This document shows, in pieces, positions 7,241 to 13,477 of a DNA stretch of 13,477 nt. This DNA is from Streptobacillus canis. GTDB lineage: Bacteria > Fusobacteriota > Fusobacteriia > Fusobacteriales > Leptotrichiaceae. Within the stretch, counting starts at the first letter, position 1. Each line of letters begins with the position of its first letter. A model generated the notes under the pieces. That model worked only from the letters and a program-made list of their open reading frames with translations. It did not search any database and was not told the origin of the DNA. The stretch spans positions 1 through 13,477 of the forward strand of contig NZ_WOEI01000035.1 of assembly GCF_009733925.1 (NCBI RefSeq), read 5' to 3'. Position numbers and translations under genes: made by a program.

Positions 7241-9070
7241 CTATTTTTTCTCTTTTAAAATTCCTAAGATTACAGCTCCAACTACTGAACCTATTAATAT
7301 AGCCAATAGGTATAAGAAGAAGTTTGAACTTAAGAACATAACTAATATTCCACCATGTGGTGCTGGTATTTTAATATCAAATAACATAGTTAATGCTCCT
7401 GCAAGTGCTGATCCAACTATTGCTCCAGGTAAAACTCTTAATGGATTTGCTGCAGCAAATGGTATAGCTCCTTCTGTTATGAAAGATATACCCATGATGT
7501 AGTTTGAAAGACCTGCTTCTCTTTCATCTTTATCATATTTTGATTTAAATATTGTAGTTGCAAGTGCTATTGCAAGAGGTGGAACCATTCCTCCAGTTGA
7601 AACTGTTGCAGCTAGTGTTCCAGTACCAAATACATATGCCGCTTTATTTACTGGTCCTCCCATATCTACTGCCATCATACCACCTAATAGTGCTCCTAAA
7701 AGTATTCTAGAACTTGCACTCATGCTTTCTAAGAAGTTAGTAATTCCTGTATTAACAACTCCAACAACTGGGTTTAATACAAATGCCATTACTAGTCCTG
7801 TTAATAATACTGTGATTACAGGTATAAATAGAATTAAATTAATTCCTTGTAATTGTTTCTTAATATTAGATGTCATTTTTGAATAATATTTAGTAATATA
7901 TCCAGCAAATAATCCTCCAGCAAGAGCTCCTAAGAATCCTGAACCTCCACTTGAAGCAAGTGCCCCAGCAACAAGCCCAGCAGCAAGTGCTGATTTTTCA
8001 CCTATACTATATGCTACATATCCTGCAAGTATTGGAACAAATAATCCAAATGCTGCTCCACCTATTTGCATAAATGTTGCTGCAAGTTTTGAAGTTGATC
8101 CAAATCCTCCACCAGTATTAGAATTTCCTGCTAAACTATCAAATAGGAAAGCAAGTGCTATTAATATTCCTCCACTTATTACTAGTGGTAACATGTATGA
8201 AACACCTGACATTAAGTGATTATACATTCCTTTTTTATCGCTCATATTAGAAGTAGCATTACCTGTTTGTTCAAAGTTTGCTACAGTTCCTTTTCCTGCA
8301 ATTGTATCTAAGATTAATTCTTTAGCCTTATTAATCCCATCTTTAGCTCCAACTTTTATAACCTTATATCCATTAAATCTTTCTTCATTAACACTTTTGT
8401 TAACTGCAAGTATTACTCCACTTGCTTTTTCTAAATCTTCTTTAGTAATTTCATTTTTTCTACCATCTGTACCATTAGTTTCAACTTTAATATTTACTCC
8501 TAATTCTTTAGCTGCTTTAACTAAAGCATCTCTTGCCATAAATGTATGAGCTATACCTGTAGGGCAAGCTGTTACAGCAACTACATATTCTTCCTTTTTA
8601 TTTTCTACTTTTTCCATAACTTCTTCTTTGGCCTCTATAATATCTAATACCTCTTCATAACTTGTTGCATTTACTAATGCATCTATCTTTTCTGAATCTA
8701 ACATAACATCAGCAAGTTTTGTTAATATATCTATATGTAAGCTTCCTTCATTTTCAGGAACTGCTATCATAAAGAATAATCTTGATTTAATCTCTTCACC
8801 TTCACTAAAGTCTATACCTTCTTTTTTAGTTGCTACAACTAATGCAGGTTTACTTACAGCACGAGATTTAGCATGTGGAGTTGCTACTCCTTCTTCAAGT
8901 GCAGTATGTGAAAGTTCTTCTCTTGCGAATAAATCTTCAATAAATTTTTCTTGATCATTAATTACATCCGGTTTAAAAGCTTTAGACATTTCAATAATTG
9001 CATCATGTTTGTTATCAGCTTTTAAGTTGAATACAACTTGATTCTCTCTTAATAAGTTTCTTAATTTCAT
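7241..9070 (-). CDS. fruA: PTS fructose transporter subunit EIIABC
   Basis: This 609-residue fusion protein imports fructose and delivers it inside the cell as fructose-1-phosphate. The EIIA domain (about 1-145) carries the phosphorylated H66 in GVATPHAKS. A charged linker (145-162) leads to the EIIB domain (about 163-262) with its phosphocysteine C169 in TACPTGIAHTFMA. The EIIC membrane domain runs from about 283 to the end, with many hydrophobic helices and the conserved stretch MGISFITEGAIPFAAANP (526-543). The domain order A-B-C is complete and no HPr-like domain is present. Its ATG overlaps the fruK TGA by four bases, and GAGGAG lies eight bases upstream. Adjacent 1-phosphofructokinase makes fructose the natural substrate. 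Confidence 0.95.
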   Translation of the reverse strand: MKLRNLLRENQVVFNLKADNKHDAIIEMSKAFKPDVINDQEKFIEDLFAREELSHTALEEGVATPHAKSRAVSKPALVVATKKEGIDFSEGEEIKSRLFFMIAVPENEGSLHIDILTKLADVMLDSEKIDALVNATSYEEVLDIIEAKEEVMEKVENKKEEYVVAVTACPTGIAHTFMARDALVKAAKELGVNIKVETNGTDGRKNEITKEDLEKASGVILAVNKSVNEERFNGYKVIKVGAKDGINKAKELILDTIAGKGTVANFEQTGNATSNMSDKKGMYNHLMSGVSYMLPLVISGGILIALAFLFDSLAGNSNTGGGFGSTSKLAATFMQIGGAAFGLFVPILAGYVAYSIGEKSALAAGLVAGALASSGGSGFLGALAGGLFAGYITKYYSKMTSNIKKQLQGINLILFIPVITVLLTGLVMAFVLNPVVGVVNTGITNFLESMSASSRILLGALLGGMMAVDMGGPVNKAAYVFGTGTLAATVSTGGMVPPLAIALATTIFKSKYDKDEREAGLSNYIMGISFITEGAIPFAAANPLRVLPGAIVGSALAGALTMLFDIKIPAPHGGILVMFLSSNFFLYLLAILIGSVVGAVILGILKEKK

Positions 9071-9975
9071 GCGTTTATCTCCTCTATTTTAATATCTTTA
9101 ATTAATTCATCTATTAATTCTTTATTACCTATACCATATGAGTAAGCTGTTGAAGAACCACATGCTATAGCAAGTCTTAATGTCTCTACATCACTATATT
9201 TATTTACATAAGCATAAGTAAATCCTGCAACCATAGAATCTCCTGCTCCTATAGAGTTAATGTAATTTCCACTAGGTATATTACCTTTAAAGTATTTACC
9301 TTTTTTAACTAATATTGCACCTTTACTTCCCATAGATACTAATACATTTTCTATACCTTTATCTATGAATTTTTGTGCATATTCATACACTAATCTATCA
9401 CTATCAAGAGTTGTGTCAAACACATCCTCTAACTCTTTAATATTAGGTTTAATTAAAATGTTATTGTATACATTATCATTTAATTTATCTCCCCTAGTAT
9501 CAAGTATTATTTTAGCTTCAGTTGCCTGAGATAATTTTCTATATATATCATTTGCTACTCCACCAGGAATAGATCCTGCAAGTACTAATATATCATCTAC
9601 TTTTAAAGTCTTAACAAAAGATAATAACTCCTCTATTTTTTCTTCTGAAATCTTAGGTGAAATACCTGCAATTTCCGTTTCTCCATCATTATCATTTATC
9701 TTAACATTTATTCTAGTAATCCCTTCAGTATTTATGAAGTTACTTTTAATCTCCATATCTTCTAAACTCTTTTTGATATATTCTCCTGTAAATCCTGAAA
9801 CATATCCTAAAGCTACTGATTCCATACCAAGATTTTTAAGCATAATTGAAACATTTATACCTTTTCCTCCTGCTCTGAAATTAACTGCTTTTGATAAATT
9901 CAATTCTCCTATTTCAGTTTTATTTAAATATATATCATAATCAAGTGCTGGATTAAGAGTTAATGTATATATCAT
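9067..9975 (-). CDS. fruK: 1-phosphofructokinase
   Basis: PfkB-family kinase of 302 residues that phosphorylates the fructose-1-phosphate made by the PTS to fructose-1,6-bisphosphate, feeding glycolysis. Features are the opening IYTLTLNPALDYDIYL, typical of FruK/LacC kinases, the GGKGINVS substrate loop at about 37-44, and NSIGAGDSMVAGF near 240-252 with the catalytic Asp in GAGD. It overlaps fruR upstream and fruA downstream by ATGA, so the three genes are translationally coupled; GAGGAT lies about six bases before the ATG. Tagatose-6-phosphate kinase (LacC) is a near relative, but the fruA and fruR neighbours decide for FruK. Confidence 0.95.
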   Translation of the reverse strand: MIYTLTLNPALDYDIYLNKTEIGELNLSKAVNFRAGGKGINVSIMLKNLGMESVALGYVSGFTGEYIKKSLEDMEIKSNFINTEGITRINVKINDNDGETEIAGISPKISEEKIEELLSFVKTLKVDDILVLAGSIPGGVANDIYRKLSQATEAKIILDTRGDKLNDNVYNNILIKPNIKELEDVFDTTLDSDRLVYEYAQKFIDKGIENVLVSMGSKGAILVKKGKYFKGNIPSGNYINSIGAGDSMVAGFTYAYVNKYSDVETLRLAIACGSSTAYSYGIGNKELIDELIKDIKIEEINA

Positions 9976-10685
9976 TTTTTATCCTCTTTCTTTTCAGTAA
10001 TTAATATTGCCTTATCTATATCTGCAAATTTAACTCTTGAAATATTATTTAGTTTTGTTGAATCAGCAAGGACTATAGCTTTTCTTGAATGATTGATAGC
10101 CTCTTCCTTTATTACTGCTTCTTCAATATCTGGAGTTGAATATCCAAATTCTTCATCTACAGCATTTGCCCCTATAAACGCAAGATCAAATGAATAGTTT
10201 TTAAGTTGCTTCATTGCACTAACACCTATGATAGCTTTAGTAGTAGGTTTAACTTCTCCTCCAAGTAACATAAATGAAATTTCATTTTTAATTAATTCAT
10301 TAATATGTTCTACACCATTTGTTACTACAGTTACATTTAAACCTTTTAAATATGGTATTATTTCAAAAACTGTAGTTCCTGCATCTAAATATATTAAATT
10401 ATTTGGTTTAAGATACTTAGCTGCTTTCTTAGCTATAGTTCTTTTCTTATCAGAATGTTTACTACTTCTAATATGATAATCTACATCTAAATTATCATTT
10501 CTTAACTCTATACCTCCAGATATTCTATTTATCCTTCCTTGGCTTTCAAGTTTTAATACATCTCTTCTTATTGTTGCTATAGATATATTTAATCTATCTT
10601 CTAAATCAGAATATTTAACATAATCATTTTCCTTTACCATCTTCAAGATTATATCAAATCTTTCTTTTTGTAAATTCTTGGTCAT
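9972..10685 (-). CDS. fruR: DeoR-family transcriptional regulator of the fructose operon
   Basis: This 237-residue regulator has a DeoR-type HTH at the N-terminus (KYSDLEDRLNISIATIRRDVLKLESQG, ending in GRINRISGG) and a DeoR C-terminal sugar-phosphate sensor domain (YLDAGTTVFEIIPYL, VTNGVEHINEL, LLGGEV, FIGANAVD, VLADSTKL). I place the start at the ATG 10683-10685, because AGGAGG (10694-10699) is eight bases upstream; the ATG at 10691 would be only two bases from it and adds just two residues. It is the first gene of the fructose operon and probably represses it until fructose-1-phosphate binds. The ligand is known for FruR-type relatives and inferred here. Confidence 0.92.
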   Translation of the reverse strand: MTKNLQKERFDIILKMVKENDYVKYSDLEDRLNISIATIRRDVLKLESQGRINRISGGIELRNDNLDVDYHIRSSKHSDKKRTIAKKAAKYLKPNNLIYLDAGTTVFEIIPYLKGLNVTVVTNGVEHINELIKNEISFMLLGGEVKPTTKAIIGVSAMKQLKNYSFDLAFIGANAVDEEFGYSTPDIEEAVIKEEAINHSRKAIVLADSTKLNNISRVKFADIDKAILITEKKEDKK

Positions 10686-10705
10686 AATCATGCCCTCCTA
10701 ATACT

Positions 10706-10733
10706 ATTATACCCTCATTTTTGATTTTGTCAA
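10706..10733 (-). promoter_or_regulatory. Consensus sigma70 promoter of fruRKA
   Basis: TTGACA (10728-10733) and TATAAT (10706-10711), both perfect, are separated by 16 bases. The predicted start near 10699 leaves a very short leader that consists of little more than the ribosome site. Confidence 0.85.
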
Positions 10734-10755
10734 TGATAAAAAATGAAAAAAATGA
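10715..10755. promoter_or_regulatory. TCATT/AATGA repeat cluster, candidate FruR operator
   Basis: On the plus strand TCATT (10715-10719) lies between the -10 and -35 boxes and forms an inverted repeat with AATGA (10732-10736). AATGA recurs at 10742-10746 and 10751-10755, spacings of 10 and 9 bases, close to one helical turn. DeoR-type repressors commonly bind such repeated short elements. In AT-rich DNA some of this could arise by chance. Confidence 0.4.
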
Positions 10756-10782
10756 TTTTTTTTTGAAAAAATTATAAAGATA

Positions 10783-10811
10783 TTTACTTTCTATAGTTTA
10801 TGGGCTATACT
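10783..10811 (+). promoter_or_regulatory. Sigma70 promoter for the SAP-like gene
   Basis: TTTACT (10783-10788) and TATACT (10806-10811) are separated by 17 bases. The start would be near 10818, only about 17 bases before the ATG and right at the AGGAGGAGGG ribosome site. It diverges from the fru promoter, with about 50 bases between the -35 boxes. Confidence 0.65.
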
Positions 10812-10834
10812 ATGGTATAGGAGGAGGGATATAT

Positions 10835-11377
10835 ATGCCAAAAATTATAAGCGAAAGAGAAAAAAAGATTAGAGAAATTTACAAAAAGTATCCAACAAGA
10901 CCATATATTTCTGACAGTAATAATCTGAAGAAAACTGTTCCATATAAAAATATGATACCCGTTACTGAAGATTTAGTCCCAGGAGACATTATACTCCTTT
11001 GGCGTGTTAATTTCAGAACATTTACAACTGAAACTCCGTTTCCAAAATATTTTGAATATGATTATGGTATTGATGCACCAGCAAATCTAAAAAAACTGAT
11101 TGAAAATGAGTATGTTATTATCGATACAGCATTTGATACATTAAGACATATTACAGCTACACAATTAAAAGAAATCTTCAAAAAACATAATGTTAAGAAC
11201 ATTTCATCACTTAAAAAAGATGAACTAGTTGACCTTGCATACAATACGTTTACTGAAGAAGAATTAGGAAAAGAATTTGAAATACGTGGATATTCTATTA
11301 CATATAAAGGGAAGGTAGCACTTGAAACTAATAGATATGTAGTAAATGCTCATCCACAGAAGGATTTAAAGAAATGA
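10835..11377 (+). CDS. Uncharacterised protein with a SAP-like segment
   Basis: This 180-residue protein is soluble and rich in lysine, with no signal peptide or membrane segment. An N-terminal basic part is followed by a segment with PGDIILLWRVNF and the aromatic stretch FPKYFEYDYGID (69-80). Then comes ITATQLKEIFKKHNVKNISS and KKDELVDLAYNTF (about 106-139), which has the helix-turn-helix spacing of a SAP motif, a small nucleic-acid-binding fold. SAP-like proteins with this general layout occur in Firmicutes and phages, but I do not recognise a named family or function. The ribosome site AGGAGGAGGG is six bases from the ATG. Its stop overlaps the start of a decayed VOC gene by ATGA. It is the only intact plus-strand gene here. 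Confidence 0.78.
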   Translation: MPKIISEREKKIREIYKKYPTRPYISDSNNLKKTVPYKNMIPVTEDLVPGDIILLWRVNFRTFTTETPFPKYFEYDYGIDAPANLKKLIENEYVIIDTAFDTLRHITATQLKEIFKKHNVKNISSLKKDELVDLAYNTFTEEELGKEFEIRGYSITYKGKVALETNRYVVNAHPQKDLKK

Positions 11378-11628
11378 TAAAAAGTTTAGGGCAAATTATG
11401 ATTTATGTTAATGATACTACTGAAAACATGAAGTTTTGAACTGAAAAGGTTGGGTTTGTATTATAATTGTAAAAATTTATCTTATGTAATTTCACAAAGT
11501 CTTGAAAATGAAGTTAAAATAGTTCTCCATAATAAAGAATGGGTAAGAAGTATGATTTTGGATTTATGAAGACATTTAATTTTTCAGATAATGAAGCTAA
11601 TTATTATGCAATGAGGGAAGTAAGATAA
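11374..11628 (+). pseudogene. Decayed glyoxalase/VOC-family gene
   Basis: Three pieces of a VOC (glyoxalase/bleomycin-resistance) protein appear in order. Frame one gives MIKSLGQIMIYVNDTTENMKF, then a TGA at 11437-11439 where relatives have Trp (FWTEKVGF), then TEKVGFVL and a TAA. A piece in the +1 frame from about 11465 reads NLSYVISQSLENEVKIVLHN followed by KEWVRSM. After about 11551 the first frame resumes with YDFGFMKTFNFSDNEANYY and AMREVR, the usual C-terminal end. Some 40 residues of the middle are missing, so at least one deletion has occurred. The start overlaps the SAP-like gene by ATGA, suggesting they were once cotranslated. VOC identity is from pattern recognition. Confidence 0.8.
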
Positions 11629-11648
11629 CTTACTCCCCTATTTTTTTT
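11615..11648 (+). terminator. Rho-independent terminator of the plus-strand unit
   Basis: GGGAAGTAAG and CTTACTCCCC form a stem of nine pairs with one mismatch and an ATAA loop (11615-11638), followed by TA and eight Ts. The T run is on the plus strand, so it ends the SAP/VOC transcript. The hairpin overlaps the pseudogene's stop and the last codons of the convergent YczE-like gene. The minus side has no T run. Confidence 0.85.
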
Positions 11649-12238
11649 GAATATGCAACTATAATTGAAAACATTAATAATGAGATTATAGTTCCTTCTC
11701 TAACATATATTGGTATTTTGTATATAAAACTTAAAGATAGTGAAATTATTACACACATAGTTTCTATAGTATATCTAGTAAATACAAATTTAAATCCAAA
11801 TTTATTTTCAAGTAATATACATAAGAATTCTATAGGGAATTTAAGAGTATTGTAGTGCATAACTCTTCCTACTCCAAAGGCCCCTAAAGCATTACCTAAA
11901 ATAAACAATAACATTCTTAATACATAATTTGATACTTCAAAATTTGCAAGTACTATGTATAGGAAAAAGTCTATTACTGAACCAAACATTATTATCGCTA
12001 AAAACATTAATACATAATCCGTAATTTTCTTTTCTTTATCAAATATTAAACATAAACTCATAAAGACTAAATTGAAAAATGTTGTAACCATTCCTACTTT
12101 TGCATCTAAAACATCTGCCACACTAACATTTAAAGCACTAAATGCACTTACTCCTATAAATGCTTTAATAGTTAAGGCTAACCCAAAGCCAGCTAATGCA
12201 TAGAAAAATAGTGAAAGTCCTACCTTTTTATAATTCAT
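11630..12238 (-). CDS. YczE/YitT-like integral membrane protein
   Basis: This 202-residue membrane protein has hydrophobic segments at about 8-28, 50-68, 76-99, 106-126, 158-178 and 182-198. The opening with ALAGFGLALTIKAFIGVSAF, the GMVTTFFNL segment and GNALGAFGVGRVMHYNT resemble the YczE/YyaS/YitT family (COG2364), whose biochemical role is mostly unknown. Two ATGs are adjacent. AGGAGG (12243-12248) is one base from the first (12241) and four from the second (12238), so the second is preferred; the difference is one residue. It lies 28 bases after the Imm51-like gene, so cotranscription is likely. Its end overlaps a terminator hairpin of the opposite strand. Confidence 0.82.
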   Translation of the reverse strand: MNYKKVGLSLFFYALAGFGLALTIKAFIGVSAFSALNVSVADVLDAKVGMVTTFFNLVFMSLCLIFDKEKKITDYVLMFLAIIMFGSVIDFFLYIVLANFEVSNYVLRMLLFILGNALGAFGVGRVMHYNTLKFPIEFLCILLENKFGFKFVFTRYTIETMCVIISLSLSFIYKIPIYVREGTIISLLMFSIIVAYSKKIGE

Positions 12239-12260
12239 CATACCTCCTAATATTAAAATA

Positions 12261-12278
12261 GAATGGTTATTCCCATCC
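12261..12278 (-). terminator. Weak hairpin between the Imm51-like and YczE-like genes
   Basis: On the minus strand GGATGG and CCATTC can form a six-pair stem (one G-U pair) around a GAATAA loop, followed by TATTTTAATATT. The loop contains the TAA stop of the Imm51-like gene. The stem is short and the T tract broken, so at most it would reduce transcription into the YczE-like gene. Confidence 0.3.
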
Positions 12279-12626
12279 TATTTCATCTACTTTATTTCTA
12301 ATAATATCATAAATTTTTTCTTCATTTTCAAATAATGATTTTATCATTTCCATATATTTTTTTGCTCTTGGTTCATTTTCTGGTATAGTGATATAAAAAC
12401 CTACATAAATACCATCATCATAATCATGTTGAAGATCAAGTAATAACTCTGGTCTATATGTTCTTACGTAATAATCAAAGAATGCAGCCCAGTTTTTACC
12501 ATTCATGTAAGCTCTTTTATCTATAGCTTCCATTTTTTCACCTATTTCATAAGGTATATCTTCTGTAAGATATAGGCAAATATCTATAAAATCTTCATTA
12601 TTCACTAATTCTATATACTCATTCAT
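12267..12626 (-). CDS. Imm51-like immunity family protein (tentative)
   Basis: This 119-residue acidic soluble protein has no signal peptide or membrane segment. The stretch AYMNGKNWAAFFDYYVRTYRP (about 39-59), the acidic DYDDGIYVGFY and the ending ENEEKIYDIIRNKVDEIGWE resemble Imm51-family proteins, which are annotated as immunity proteins of polymorphic toxin systems. That is recognition from memory and could be wrong. No toxin gene is present in the window, so it would be an orphan or a domesticated member. It starts within the stop of the LOG gene (ATGA overlap) and has GGAGGC six bases before its ATG, so it is coupled to that gene. Confidence 0.6.
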   Translation of the reverse strand: MNEYIELVNNEDFIDICLYLTEDIPYEIGEKMEAIDKRAYMNGKNWAAFFDYYVRTYRPELLLDLQHDYDDGIYVGFYITIPENEPRAKKYMEMIKSLFENEEKIYDIIRNKVDEIGWE

Positions 12627-13147
12627 AAGTTTGCCTCCAATTCTTCCACACTATTATATACTTCAACAATATTTCTATCTTTTTGTGTTAAAAATCCATT
12701 TTCTACCATTTTATCAAGATACATTACAAATTCGTTATAGTATCCATCAATATTTAGAAGAACACATCTTGCTTTTCTAAGTCCAAGCCTTATATTTGAG
12801 ATAGCTTCACTTATTTCTTCTAAAGTTCCTGGTCCACCTGGAAGTGCTATATACATATTACTTTCAAGCATAATATTTTTTCTTTCAGCCATTGTATTTA
12901 CAATTATTAATTCTGATAGATTAGTATGAGCTATTTCTCTATCTACTAAAAATTGTGGCATTACTCCTATTACATATCCTTCTAATGATAAAGAAGCATC
13001 TGCAACTATACCCATAAGTCCAACTTTACCTGCTCCGTAAACTAAAGTATTTTTAGTTTTTGCAACAAGTTTACCTAAGTTATTAGCTTCTTCTGAAAAC
13101 CTAATATTATTACCAACATTAGCTCCACAATAAACTGAAATTTTCAT
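12623..13147 (-). CDS. LOG-family protein (TIGR00730; nucleotide 5'-monophosphate phosphoribohydrolase)
   Basis: This 174-residue protein belongs to the LOG/YvdD family, whose characterised members release a base from nucleoside 5'-monophosphates (cytokinin ribotides in plants, AMP or related nucleotides in bacteria). Hallmarks are VYCGAN at 5-10, GAGKVGLMGIVADA at 38-51, MAERK with R89 at 86-90, and PGGPGTLEE at 103-111, carrying the catalytic arginine and glutamate region. The Rossmann-like protein is expected in the cytosol. The ATG is four bases after AGGAGG. Only 33 bases separate it from tRNA-Cys and no convincing promoter lies between, so it may be transcribed with the tRNA. The true substrate in this organism is unknown. 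Confidence 0.92.
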   Translation of the reverse strand: MKISVYCGANVGNNIRFSEEANNLGKLVAKTKNTLVYGAGKVGLMGIVADASLSLEGYVIGVMPQFLVDREIAHTNLSELIIVNTMAERKNIMLESNMYIALPGGPGTLEEISEAISNIRLGLRKARCVLLNIDGYYNEFVMYLDKMVENGFLTQKDRNIVEVYNSVEELEANL

Positions 13148-13180
13148 AATACCTCCTAAGAAATATTTATATAAAAAAAA

Positions 13181-13255
13181 TGGAGGCGATAATCAGACTC
13201 GAACTGATGTAAAAGGTTTTGCAGACCTCTGCCTAAGCCCCTCGACCATATCGCC
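13181..13255 (-). tRNA. tRNA-Cys (anticodon GCA)
   Basis: The minus strand folds into a complete cloverleaf with an encoded CCA end (75 bases). The acceptor stem GGCGATA pairs with TATCGCC over seven bases. The anticodon arm GAGGT-CTGCAAA-ACCTT gives anticodon GCA, which reads UGC/UGU. The T arm is ATCAG-TTCGAGT-CTGAT. A run of eight Ts follows the CCA directly and may promote partial termination or mark the processing region before the LOG gene. Confidence 0.97.
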
Positions 13256-13265
13256 ACACTCAATA

Positions 13266-13295
13266 AATATACCATAATTTAAGGTAAGTTGTCAA
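13266..13295 (-). promoter_or_regulatory. Sigma70 promoter of tRNA-Cys
   Basis: TTGACA (13290-13295) and TATATT (13266-13271) are separated by 18 bases, with a TGG directly before the -10 that acts as an extended -10. The start would be near 13259, only a few bases before the mature tRNA 5' end. Confidence 0.83.
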
Positions 13296-13338
13296 GGAGT
13301 TTAATGCTATTTCAAACATTTCCTAAATTAAAATAATA

Positions 13339-13378
13339 AGTGTCCAAAAATTTAATTAAACTAGATTTAATAGACACT
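13339..13378. repeat. Inverted repeat AGTGTC/GACACT at the transposase 3' end
   Basis: AGTGTC (13339-13344) and GACACT (13373-13378) are perfect inverted copies 28 bases apart. One arm lies in the last codons of the transposase fragment and the other just downstream of its stop. The outer copy, in AGTGTCCAAAAATTTAA, may belong to the terminal repeat of the insertion element, whose far end is outside the window. Exact element boundaries cannot be set here. Confidence 0.4.
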
Positions 13379-13475
13379 CATAAACTTGATTAGATGTTAA
13401 AGCATTGAAAATTTTTCTTGGATAATTATTCATGAATGTTTCAATGTGTTTAACATCTTTTTTTGTTAAATGATC
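13356..13475 (-). mobile_element. IS30-type transposase, C-terminal fragment
   Basis: The last 39 residues of a protein enter from the right edge and end at a TAA (13356-13358). They include LTKKDVKHIETFMNNYPRK followed by IFNALTSNQVYE. In IS30-family transposases the C-terminal end has this pattern: a helix leading to an N-x-PRK motif and then a short segment before the stop. The element lies about 60 bases upstream of the tRNA-Cys promoter. Whether the whole transposase is intact cannot be seen. Confidence 0.7.
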
Positions 13476-13477
13476 CA

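Noticed and set aside
9734..9940. Plus-strand open frame opposite fruK
   Set aside because: Complement of conserved FruK codons, with no ribosome site or recognisable domain.
10228..10476. Plus-strand open frame opposite fruR
   Set aside because: Complement of the DeoR sensor domain; composition typical of an antisense shadow.
10746..10762. A-run/T-run palindrome as a terminator
   Set aside because: The stem has no GC pairs, and it lies between two divergent promoters where no transcript is expected to end.
11062..11244. Minus-strand open frame opposite the SAP-like gene
   Set aside because: No ribosome site; the plus strand has a promoter, strong ribosome site and domain-like content.
11437..11439. 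TGA read as tryptophan (alternative genetic code)
   Set aside because: Real Trp residues in the neighbouring genes are TGG, TGA ends several genes in ATGA overlaps, and the same reading frame has further lesions.
1..13477. CRISPR arrays, large repeats, riboswitch-like leaders or phage genes
   Set aside because: No regularly spaced repeats, no long structured leaders (5' leaders are short) and no phage structural or replication genes were seen.

Overview
The window is very AT-rich, with tightly packed genes, strong Shine-Dalgarno sites and near-consensus sigma70 promoters. It looks like a chromosomal segment from a low-GC, host-associated bacterium. The gene set (glycosaminoglycan catabolism, fructose PTS, LOG and YczE-like genes, an IS30-type transposase tail) would suit Fusobacteriota such as Leptotrichiaceae/Streptobacillus, or a low-GC Firmicute. 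I favour the former, but this is inference and the sequence does not prove it. The genetic code is standard: UGA is used as a real stop in several four-base ATGA overlaps.

Positions 1-6362 (minus strand) hold a uronic-acid/glycosaminoglycan degradation locus. In order of transcription it reads: LacI-type regulator, kdgK, kdgA, a family 8 polysaccharide lyase without a signal peptide, kduD, kduI, and the start of a sugar ABC-transporter ATPase cut by the left edge. Together these would turn unsaturated uronates into pyruvate and glyceraldehyde-3-phosphate. Two strong promoters, one before the regulator and one inside the 3' end of kdgA, each have an almost identical LacI-type operator just after the predicted transcription start. 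This indicates two coordinately repressed transcripts. No unsaturated glucuronyl hydrolase is visible; it may lie beyond the left edge.

Positions 6415-7177 (minus) carry a two-gene unit: a small five-helix membrane protein and a 64-residue XRE regulator, with its own promoter, a palindrome over that promoter and a clear terminator.

Positions 7210-10733 (minus) are a classic fruR-fruK-fruA fructose operon. Its genes overlap by four bases, it has a consensus promoter, and it ends at a hairpin terminator.

Positions 10783-11648 are the only plus-strand unit. It contains a 180-residue protein with a SAP-like segment and, overlapping it by four bases, a decayed glyoxalase/VOC-family gene, followed by a rho-independent terminator.

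Positions 11630-13295 (minus) hold tRNA-Cys, a LOG-family phosphoribohydrolase gene, a probable Imm51-like immunity gene and a YczE-like membrane protein gene, possibly as one transcript from the tRNA promoter. The right edge (13356-13475) has the C-terminal end of an IS30-type transposase reading in from outside.
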